25,583 nt of DNA. Source: Penaeus vannamei (Eukaryota; Arthropoda; Malacostraca; Decapoda; Penaeidae). The translations under genes were made by a program, and so were the position numbers. A model generated the notes under the pieces. That model was not told the DNA's origin, searched no databases, and saw nothing but the letters and a program-made list of their open reading frames with translations. Positions within the stretch are counted from its first letter, which is position 1; each line of letters opens with the position of its first letter. The DNA lies in contig NC_091575.1 in NCBI RefSeq assembly GCF_042767895.1, forward strand, positions 3,908,534 to 3,934,116, in the 5' to 3' direction. Positions 11,728-18,083 of this stretch are shown piece by piece.

Positions 11728-12178
11728 TTATGCATTTTCATTAACTACTTCCTGATCACATTCATTGCCATTACCACCACCATCTTTATCACCATCATGG
11801 TTTTCCAAACCACTACAAATTGTGGCCGTGGTTGTGTCCAAACTAGTCCGCATAGGTATAACGAGACAACGGAATCTTCATTTGAGGACTCCAAATGCTC
11901 GTTCAATGGGATTGCGGGTTCTTGAATGGGCCAAATTATGCCTTATTTCACTTTGCAATCTGCGATTGAGAACTGGAGTCATTAAAAATTTGCAAATTGG
12001 TTATGCAGATTCCCCAAGCAGATGGCCATCATAATCTGCCTGCATCAGAGCATACAAGACACTATTTCTGAATATTCTACTATCATTTCACTGACCGTAA
12101 CCACCAACAAACTATAATATAAAAAATCAAGTCTGAGCCACACAATGCTTGTACATTTAATGAAAAATAACCCTTTCT
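11728..12178 (-). pseudogene. PIF/Harbinger (HARBI1-like) transposase relic
   Basis: The minus strand, read with one frameshift, gives an ordered series of HARBI1/DDE_4 transposase motifs. RKGYFSLNVQAL starts at 12178; then come NDSRIFRNSVLYALM with the second catalytic Asp, YDGHLLGES, LMTPVLNRRLQSE, and HSRTRNPIERAFGVLK with the catalytic Glu, followed by RFRCLVIPMRTSLDTT. In the family these belong to the cut-and-paste nuclease that cleaves DNA at the transposon ends. The copy is dead. A frameshift lies near 12085-12090, with in-frame stops at 12001-12003 (TAA where a GxSxYP Tyr is usual) and 11878-11880 (TGA where Arg or Ser is usual). The usual VLHN-containing end is missing; an unrelated acidic, Gly-rich tail runs to TAA at 11728. 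The first catalytic Asp region is not convincingly seen beyond 12178. I did not find terminal inverted repeats. Confidence 0.82.
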
Positions 12179-12720
12179 GTATCAGTACTTTTCCCGTGAT
12201 TAAATGACATTTTCTTGCTTTCATGTGTTACAAATTAGTAACACATTTGTGTATAACATGATATAGGAATCACATTGCAATTTTAAAATCTATGAAAATC
12301 ACAAATCATTATGAAATAACGTAAACACGTAGCCTCTTCAAGACCATCAATGTTCCAGTCGAGAGCTCAAAACATTAGCTGTATTCCTGCTGCCCCAGGT
12401 GAGTAATTTTGATTTAAGTTGTTATTTTGATTGTAGGGATAATTTTCTTTTCACAAGTGTTACCATAAGTGTTTTGATGATGGCATGTTTACTACGGGCT
12501 ATAAAAGCATCTGTCATGCTACACCACTCTACAATGAGGCGTTGCTAATGATTTCCTTGTAGCTCTGCAGTCCACTATTTTATATCAGGTATTGTAAAAT
12601 GGTTAATTTTTAATTCCTTTGTTGTAGTATGAAGTGAGGCTATTACAGAGATAACATTATCCTCTTCTCTCGAGATTAATAATTAGGCTTAGGTTATGTT
12701 AGGTAAGGTAATATAACATA
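12179..12720. other. Unique intergenic stretch with no gene seen
   Basis: AT-rich unique DNA. It contains a perfect 9-bp inverted repeat with a 6-nt loop at 12223-12246 (ATGTGTTAC / GTAACACAT). A CAG|GTGAGT donor-like site lies at about 12396-12404 with no clear exon before it. A TATAAAAG box-like string sits near 12501. Around 12686-12713 are degenerate TTAGG-like words (ttaggcttaggtt, gttaggtaagg). None of these is enough to call a gene or promoter. Confidence 0.5.
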
Positions 12721-12724
12721 GGGT

Positions 12725-12930
12725 AATATATATATATATTATCTATCTATCTATCTATGTATATAAATCTATCTATATACATTATACTTATATTAAACAT
12801 ATATGTATATATATATATATTATATATATATTTATATATATTATATATATTATATATATATATATTATATACATTATATATATTATATTTTATTATATTA
12901 TATTATATATATGTAAGTATATATATAAAT
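12725..12930. repeat. AT/TATC microsatellite
   Basis: Runs of TA, an atctatctatctatc stretch, and mixed tatatattatatatt motifs. The 79-codon Ile/Tyr-rich open frame across this stretch is a by-product of the repeat. Confidence 0.92.
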
Positions 12931-13333
12931 TCCTGCCAAGTGCCAAAAATATATATTCATTCTACACGGCTATATAACGTCAAGGTAAATAATTGAGGAA
13001 CACCATTCATGCCAATAGGACAATACTGAAAGTTTATTAAGGGATTTTCTCTCTCCTTAGTGCACAATGTTATGCAATGCCATCTGTAACTGTCACTGAA
13101 TATTTATTTAATGACGTACATTTTCGTATAATTTTATACTGATATTGAGTCCCTGTACATATATGATGAATGCACATGTGAAGATGTCAACATCATTCTA
13201 GATACAGGATGAATGCACATGTGAAAATGTCAATATCATTCCTTTATAAGCATTTTCTTTTCGTTTTTTTCTGGCTTTTATTGCGGCAATGGACTGCACA
13301 CAAATACCAACTCAGAGTCCAGGTGGTCCTCAA
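12931..13333. other. Unique sequence with a 43-bp tandem duplication
   Basis: No gene is seen. At 13165-13207 and 13208-13245 the motif gatgaatgcacatgtgaa is repeated head to tail with period 43 and a few substitutions. Confidence 0.6.
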
Positions 13334-13510
13334 GTAGAGCAGTAATAATTACTTTTATTATTATTTCTGTTATCATTGTCGTTATTATTAGGAAAATCAT
13401 TAGAATAGTGTTGATTATTGCTATTACTGCAATTATTAGGCAAATCATCATTATAATTATCATTCTATAATCATTATCATAATTGTTGTCCTAATTACTC
13501 TCATAATTAC
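13334..13510 (-). repeat. Inverted, diverged fragment of the A/B satellite
   Basis: The reverse complement reads ggtaattatgagagtaatt, then aggacaacaattatgata, then atgatgatttgcctaata, then gcaataatcaacac, then cgacaatgataacag and aataataataaaagtaatt. This follows the order of the satellite monomer in the flanking arrays, which carry the same words in the plus orientation. It mixes A-type words (atgagagtaatt, aacagaaataataat) with B-type words (ttaggacaa, gatttgcctaat), so it may predate or recombine the two types. It ends exactly where the telomere-like repeats begin. Confidence 0.85.
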
Positions 13511-13652
13511 CTAACCTAACCTCAACCTAACCTAGCCTAAACCTAACCTAACCTAAACCACCTTACCTAACCTAACCTAAATAATCTAACTAACCTAACT
13601 TAAAGCTATCCTGACCTAAACTAACCCTAACCCTAACCCTAACCTAATCTAG
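13510..13652 (-). repeat. Degenerate telomere-like CCTAA(C) repeats
   Basis: About 140 bp of cctaa-based words: cctaacctaacct, cctaaacctaacc, and near 13621-13642 taaccctaaccctaaccct. Read on the minus strand these are TTAGG (the standard arthropod telomere unit), TTAGGT and TTAGGG variants. The array is interrupted and impure, so it looks like an interstitial relic rather than an active chromosome end. Confidence 0.8.
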
Positions 13653-13749
13653 GAGGAATGTGTGTATGCGTGTGTGTGTGTCTGTGCGTGTATTTGTCTT
13701 CGTGTGTATGTGTCTTTGTGTGTATGTGTGTGTGTGTACATATATCCCC

Positions 13750-13840
<91 letters not shown>

Positions 13841-13870
13841 TATACGTGTGTGTGTGTGTGTACATATTTT
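13653..13870. repeat. (TG)n-(AT)n-(TG)n compound microsatellite
   Basis: TG-rich at about 13656-13740, a long pure AT tract from about 13756 to 13834, and GT again at about 13845-13862. Open frames in this stretch (Tyr-Ile or Cys-Val alternation) are repeat translation and not genes. Confidence 0.95.
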
Positions 13871-14277
13871 CTTATTTTATGTATTCACTTATGTACATGT
13901 ACTTACATGAATATTGGTAAATGGCGGATAGTAATAGTAATAATGATTCAGATAATAAAAAAAGTTCTACTGCTACAACTAATGATGATAATAATAATAA
14001 CAATAATAATGACAATAATGATAATGAAAATTAAGATAACAAAAATGATAATAATGATAGTAAAATAAGTATTAATAATAAGAATAGGAATCATTATGAA
14101 GTAAGAACCTCACCATTAACAATGATATTAAAAATGATGTTAATAATGATAATGAGGATAACAGTAATTATAGTAATGATAACACTGATGATAAAAGATG
14201 TGTCAATTATAATATCAATGATAATGGAGATACAATCTCTTTTTGATATGAAATTGGTAAAAAAAAATTACTTGTAT

Positions 14278-14278
<1 letters not shown>
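13871..14278. other. AAT/GAT-rich low-complexity stretch
   Basis: From about 13930 the sequence is rich in aataatgat, gataataat and taatgataa words. It resembles the satellite in composition, but I could not align it to a particular monomer. No gene is seen. Confidence 0.6.
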
Positions 14279-14363
<85 letters not shown>

Positions 14364-14493
14364 GAGAGGTAGAGAGAGAGAGCGAGAGAGAGAGAGAGAG
14401 AGACATAGATAGATAAGTAGAGAGAGAGAGAGAGAGAGAAACATTCAGACAGACAAACACTGAGACACGCACACAAACACACACACACACACC
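14279..14493. repeat. (GA)n and (CA)n microsatellite
   Basis: Nearly pure GA from 14279 to about 14439 with a few GTAG and ATAG interruptions, then acaga words and a CA tract at about 14467-14493. It lies immediately upstream of the Penelope-like element. The Leu/Ser-rich open frames on the minus strand are artefacts of the repeat. Confidence 0.95.
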
Positions 14494-14530
14494 AAGCAAC
14501 CAAAAACAGACACTACACGACAGACGCCTC

Positions 14531-14640
14531 CTGTGTATTCTCCAAAATGTATGTATTTCTGACGAAGATACAATCGAAACCGGTCAAATACATCTCTTGT
14601 ATTGTGAAGATATTCGTTATCATTCATACCTTTCCACATT
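14531..14640 (+). repeat. 5' pseudo-LTR of the Penelope-like element
   Basis: Starts ctgtgtattctccaaaat and ends cctttccacatt; it matches 16980-16997 plus 17272-17363. It contains a hammerhead ribozyme (14551-14593). In this element class the repeat is thought to carry promoter and RNA-processing functions; only the ribozyme is visible here. Confidence 0.9.
14551..14593 (+). ncRNA. Type I hammerhead ribozyme in the 5' pseudo-LTR
   Basis: All core elements are present in order. Stem I is atgtattt (14551-14558) paired with aaatacat (14586-14593), 8 bp perfect. The core box CUGACGA is at 14559-14565. Stem II is gat/atc (14567-14569 with 14573-14575) with loop aca. The GAA box is at 14576-14578. 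Stem III is the self-complementary accggt (14579-14584). The cleavage-site C is 14585, so self-cleavage is predicted after 14585. Weak points are an unpaired A (14566) at the base of stem II and a stem III with no proper loop. Minimal hammerheads like this are a known hallmark of Penelope-like pseudo-LTRs. Confidence 0.85.
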
Positions 14641-14647
14641 TGTCCAC

Positions 14648-16969
14648 ATGAATACGGTTCATCCTTCTTACGGTATGAGTGGCGAGCGGTCTGCCCCTCC
14701 CCGGGATTTCTTCACAAGACGCAAGATCCAGAGTGTCAAGAATCGACGTTGTTTCCTGATGGACTGCTTGGCTGAGCAAGTGTTGCCGCCTTCAGCTCCG
14801 AGCCAGTTTAAATCCGGCGAGCATCCGTTCCCTGATAGCGCTCGGGCCTTCCTTGTGGAGGCCATTAGGACCCTTCAACATCGACTCTATGAACTCCGGA
14901 ACGAACTCGAGGGCGAACACCTTCCCCATGGGCTGGTCCTCCAACTCCAACAGGAAGATCATGCTCAACGAGTCAAACATCAGGAGAAATTACACCGCAT
15001 ATGCAGCAAGAGCAGATGGTCAAAAGCTGGACGTAGTGATCTTCTTAGAAACATGTCCTCCAAACGTCTTACCCACACGGAACTAGAAGCCCTCTCCCTT
15101 GGACTCAAATTCAGCACCGGGCTGGACAACAAGGACCTTATCGACTACGTTGTCTCGAACCACCGCTGGACCGACAGTGATGTCGACAAAGGGTTCATCC
15201 AAGGGATCACCGCCTGCTGTGTTGCCGATGTGTCGTCACGCTCCCCGGCGATCCCTCGCAGATACGTCACTGCGTTGAAGAGCCTACGCGACGACGAGAC
15301 CATCGTCATCACCCAGGCAGACAAAGGTTGGGGTATTGTTGTTATGGATAAGACTGACTATATATGTAAAATGAACGATTTACTTTCCGATGCTTCTGTT
15401 TACAGGAAAGTGACGAAAGGCGAGGGTAAGATGGAAGCTGCCAGATTTAAGAAGAAGGCGAGGGACGTACTCCTGCGGTCGGCTAAGGGGAAAGGCTTGC
15501 TTCACCTGCTGGAGGAGGCCCCCCGCAACCCGTCCATGAGAGGTCTCCCGAAGGTACACAAGCCAGGTGTGCCGATGAGACCGATCACGTCTGGCATTGG
15601 CAGCGCTCCCCATCGCCTGGCGAAGTGTTTGGCGAAACCCCTCTCCGCCGCCATGGGAGTCATCAGTGATTCTCACCTGAAGAACTCTCCGGATCTCATC
15701 AGACGTCTGCAGGGTTCTGTATATAAAAATAAAAAACTGGCTAGTTTTGACGTTAAATCCCTTTTTACAAATGTACCCACAGATGGAGCTATCCGGGCAG
15801 TCGAGAGGGTCACCGGATCCATGGTAGATGACGAACTTCCACTGCCAAAGCACCACTTCATAAGCCTCGTGAAGTTGTGTGTGGACTTCGGCTTCTTCGA
15901 GTTCACTGGGGATGAGTACCAGCAAATCAGCGGCCTCGCCATGGGGTCCCCTCTGAGCGCTGTCCTGGCCTGCCTCTTCATGGAGACGCTGGAAAGGGAC
16001 CACTACAGGGATATAATCGGAAGGCACTCAACTTGGCTTCGTTACGTAGATGATGTCCTCGTCATTGTCCCCAGAAGGTCGTGTCTGCACCATACACTGA
16101 CGCGGCTGAACTCCGTCCACGAGAAAACCCAGTTCACCGTGGAGGAAGAAGAGGATCAGAAGTTACCTTTCCTGGACACTCTGATCCATCGGGGTGATGA
16201 AGACCTACGTTTTTCTGTATACAGGAAGCCGACTAATAAAGATGATTATATCCATTATTACTCCGCACACAGCAATAAAACTAAATCTGGGGTTGTGATT
16301 GGGTTCTTCCTCCGGGCACTGAGGATTTACAGCCCTGAGTTCCTTGAAAGTGAAGTTACATATGTAATTGACTCTTTCATGAAACACAAATATCCCAAAG
16401 GTCTCCTGCTGAACCTCAGAAAGAAGGCGGAGAACATACTTTCAAGATCTAACCCCGTGATATCCTCCAATTTTCTCGTATTACCTCCATGTAATCTCTC
16501 CCAGGCGATCAGCAAATACTTTGGCAATACTATGAACATCGCCAGCACATCCGGGGAAAAGATACATGACCTAATACGAGAAAAGAAACAACAAAAAAGC
16601 AACACCGACAGTGCAGTATACCGCATACCCTGCAGCGGTTGCGATATGGCATACTATGGTGAAACTGGACGTGGCTTCAACACCAGGATCTACGAACATC
16701 GCGCCGACATCCGTCGCCATAGAAATTCCAACGCCATGGTGGTTCATGTAGATGAAGCTGGACATCTACCGAACTGGAAAGAAGCTGAAACAATCCATGA
16801 AGGATTAAGCAAACACAAAAGGAAGGTCATGGAAGCTGCATACATCGCGACAGAGATAAACATGAACACCGCATCGGGTAGATTCAAACTATCCAAGGTC
16901 GCGGCAGCAATTATACGCACAACGAGCGCGAGGTCACGGTCATCAGGTGATTCATCAGCTCCGATGTAA
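14648..16969 (+). CDS. Penelope-like reverse transcriptase with GIY-YIG endonuclease
   Basis: Copies the element RNA into DNA at a nicked chromosomal target. The frame is open from a TTG at 14597, but that lies inside the pseudo-LTR. I chose ATG 14648, the first after the repeat ends, giving 773 aa; ATG 14675 is an alternative. Residues below count from 14648. The pre-RT motif DKGWGIVVMDKTDY is at 225-238 and GLPKVHKPGVPMRPI starts at 299. RT catalytic block A is SFDVKSLFTNVP (366-377), the GLAMGSPLS block starts at 429, and catalytic YVDD is at 466-469. The C-terminal GIY-YIG nuclease has VYRIPCSGC (657-665) with a zinc-type Cys pair, YYGETGRGFNTR (669-680), H684 and H691, and the likely catalytic Glu in KVMEA (729). 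All key residues are present, with no stop or frameshift, and the length is normal for the class. Subfamily (Penelope/Poseidon or Neptune) cannot be fixed by eye. Whether it is expressed is unknown. Confidence 0.93.
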   Translation: MNTVHPSYGMSGERSAPPRDFFTRRKIQSVKNRRCFLMDCLAEQVLPPSAPSQFKSGEHPFPDSARAFLVEAIRTLQHRLYELRNELEGEHLPHGLVLQLQQEDHAQRVKHQEKLHRICSKSRWSKAGRSDLLRNMSSKRLTHTELEALSLGLKFSTGLDNKDLIDYVVSNHRWTDSDVDKGFIQGITACCVADVSSRSPAIPRRYVTALKSLRDDETIVITQADKGWGIVVMDKTDYICKMNDLLSDASVYRKVTKGEGKMEAARFKKKARDVLLRSAKGKGLLHLLEEAPRNPSMRGLPKVHKPGVPMRPITSGIGSAPHRLAKCLAKPLSAAMGVISDSHLKNSPDLIRRLQGSVYKNKKLASFDVKSLFTNVPTDGAIRAVERVTGSMVDDELPLPKHHFISLVKLCVDFGFFEFTGDEYQQISGLAMGSPLSAVLACLFMETLERDHYRDIIGRHSTWLRYVDDVLVIVPRRSCLHHTLTRLNSVHEKTQFTVEEEEDQKLPFLDTLIHRGDEDLRFSVYRKPTNKDDYIHYYSAHSNKTKSGVVIGFFLRALRIYSPEFLESEVTYVIDSFMKHKYPKGLLLNLRKKAENILSRSNPVISSNFLVLPPCNLSQAISKYFGNTMNIASTSGEKIHDLIREKKQQKSNTDSAVYRIPCSGCDMAYYGETGRGFNTRIYEHRADIRRHRNSNAMVVHVDEAGHLPNWKEAETIHEGLSKHKRKVMEAAYIATEINMNTASGRFKLSKVAAAIIRTTSARSRSSGDSSAPM

Positions 16970-16997
16970 TATAAATATGCTGTGTATTCTCCAAAAT

Positions 16998-17263
16998 AGC
17001 CTCCAGGCTAGTACAGTGGTAACGTGTCGGCTTCTCATCCGAGGGGTCGGCGGTTCGCGCCCCGCCCAGGCGCGAGAAGTTGCAATTGTCGCCCGGAGGT
17101 TACTGCTGTGGCTGGACACCACGGTGGGTAAGGACTAAGCTCTGTCGCGTCAGCACTTGCTGACACACGTTGATCGAGTCGACATCTGTCGGCACAGGCC
17201 GGGCTCCCCCATAGCCCGGGCGAGGCTCAGCTTCGCACATCGGACTTATCCTTATCCTTATTA
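16998..17263 (+). mobile_element. tRNA-derived SINE
   Basis: About 266 bp, GC-rich, with a degenerate tRNA-like head and a (TTATCC)n tail (17246-17263). It is flanked by perfect 8-bp target duplications tccaaaat (16990-16997 and 17264-17271). A Pol III A-box-like TAGTACAGTGG lies at 17009-17019 and a B-box GGTTCGCGCCC at 17052-17062, about 32 bp apart. The cloverleaf is broken: the anticodon arm has an 8-nt loop, so this is not a functional tRNA. The body holds a perfect 7-bp hairpin, CCGGGCT/AGCCCGG (17199-17205 with 17213-17219). Such elements are copied by a partner LINE; none is seen in the window. Confidence 0.85.
17009..17062 (+). promoter_or_regulatory. Internal Pol III promoter (A and B boxes) of the SINE
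   Basis: TAGTACAGTGG fits the A-box pattern TRGYNNARNGG, and GGTTCGCGCCC differs from the B-box GGTTCGANNCC at the A (GGTTCGCGCCC). Order and spacing are as in tRNA genes. Activity is inferred only. Confidence 0.6.
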
Positions 17264-17273
17264 TCCAAAATGT

Positions 17274-17316
17274 ATGTATTTCTGACGAAGATATAATCGA
17301 AACCGGTCAAATACAT
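17274..17316 (+). ncRNA. Type I hammerhead ribozyme in the 3' pseudo-LTR
   Basis: Same architecture as the upstream copy. Stem I is 17274-17281 with 17309-17316 (8 bp), CUGACGA is at 17282-17288, stem II gat/atc is at 17290-17292 with 17296-17298 around loop ata, GAA is at 17299-17301, accggt at 17302-17307, and the cleavage-site C at 17308. The single difference from the 5' copy (c to t) falls in the stem II loop, so the fold is preserved. The SINE target duplication ends at 17271, only 2 nt before stem I. Confidence 0.85.
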
Positions 17317-17363
17317 CTCTTGTATTGTGAAGATATTCGTTCTCATTCATACCTTTCCACATT

Positions 17364-17583
17364 AGAACGAGCATGTTTTGAAATGTATCGGTTGTGTGGC
17401 GGGATAATTATCTCGCAAATGTGACACATCGACATGTACAAATATGCGAGATGGTGGTTGCCACATTTATATTTATGCATTAAATTCAAGTCGATTAAAA
17501 CTCGATTCAAATTTTCTTATATTGCATTATCGCCTGTTAAAAAGTGCATTTGTGTAAGGCTGAAAGCCATTATAAAGACATTG
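17364..17583. other. Unique flank between the retroelement and the gap
   Basis: No gene or known repeat is seen. At 17399-17416 there is an 18-bp near-perfect palindrome, gcgggataattatctcgc, with one G:T position on each arm. The sequence breaks off at the N run. Confidence 0.5.
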
Positions 17584-18083
17584 NNNNNNNNNNNNNNNNN
17601 NNNNNNNNNNNNNNNNNNNNNNNNNNNNNNNNNNNNNNNNNNNNNNNNNNNNNNNNNNNNNNNNNNNNNNNNNNNNNNNNNNNNNNNNNNNNNNNNNNNN
17701 NNNNNNNNNNNNNNNNNNNNNNNNNNNNNNNNNNNNNNNNNNNNNNNNNNNNNNNNNNNNNNNNNNNNNNNNNNNNNNNNNNNNNNNNNNNNNNNNNNNN
17801 NNNNNNNNNNNNNNNNNNNNNNNNNNNNNNNNNNNNNNNNNNNNNNNNNNNNNNNNNNNNNNNNNNNNNNNNNNNNNNNNNNNNNNNNNNNNNNNNNNNN
17901 NNNNNNNNNNNNNNNNNNNNNNNNNNNNNNNNNNNNNNNNNNNNNNNNNNNNNNNNNNNNNNNNNNNNNNNNNNNNNNNNNNNNNNNNNNNNNNNNNNNN
18001 NNNNNNNNNNNNNNNNNNNNNNNNNNNNNNNNNNNNNNNNNNNNNNNNNNNNNNNNNNNNNNNNNNNNNNNNNNNNNNNNNNN
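17584..18083. other. Assembly gap of exactly 500 N
   Basis: The round length indicates a scaffolding placeholder rather than a measured distance. Satellite starts on the first called base after it (18084), mid-way through a B monomer. The true satellite edge on this side is therefore hidden, and more satellite may be collapsed in the gap. Open frames that run through the N are meaningless. Confidence 0.98.

Larger units (their letters stand above)
14531..17363 (+). mobile_element. Penelope-like retroelement, apparently complete
   Basis: A 110-bp sequence at 14531-14640 recurs in the same orientation at 16980-17363, where it is split by a SINE. The two copies bracket a single long open frame. 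This matches the Penelope-like layout: pseudo-LTR direct repeats around an RT plus GIY-YIG endonuclease gene. Apart from the SINE, the copies differ at only a few positions (for example gatacaatc against gatataatc, cgttatcat against cgttctcat), and the reading frame is intact, so insertion was probably recent. The element is much richer in GC than its surroundings. A target-site duplication for the element itself could not be identified. Confidence 0.9.
16980..17363 (+). repeat. 3' pseudo-LTR of the Penelope-like element, split by a SINE
   Basis: The first 18 bp (ctgtgtattctccaaaat, 16980-16997) begin 10 bp after the stop codon. The rest (17272-17363) resumes after the SINE and its target duplication and ends cctttccacatt, like the 5' copy. 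Removing the SINE plus one tccaaaat restores an uninterrupted ~110-bp repeat. Confidence 0.88.

Noticed and set aside
11765..12034. 89-codon plus-strand open frame.
   Set aside because: It lies antisense to the Harbinger transposase relic, which explains the open reading; no protein similarity is seen on the plus strand.
12480..12530. TATA-box promoter (TATAAAAG near 12501).
   Set aside because: There is no downstream gene or other promoter element, and such strings are expected by chance in AT-rich DNA.
13644..14068. Open frames of alternating Tyr-Ile, Cys-Val or Thr-His.
   Set aside because: Direct translation of AT, TG and CA microsatellites.
14207..14503. Leu/Ser-repeat open frames on the minus strand.
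   Set aside because: Translation of the (GA)n tract.
15380..16027. 215-codon open frame on the minus strand inside the retroelement gene.
   Set aside because: It is a shadow of the plus-strand reverse transcriptase, which carries all the catalytic motifs; the minus-strand frame has none that I recognise.
16998..17075. Functional tRNA gene.
   Set aside because: A and B boxes are present, but the anticodon arm has an 8-nt loop, the stems are mismatched, and the sequence continues into a SINE body with a TTATCC tail and flanking target duplications.
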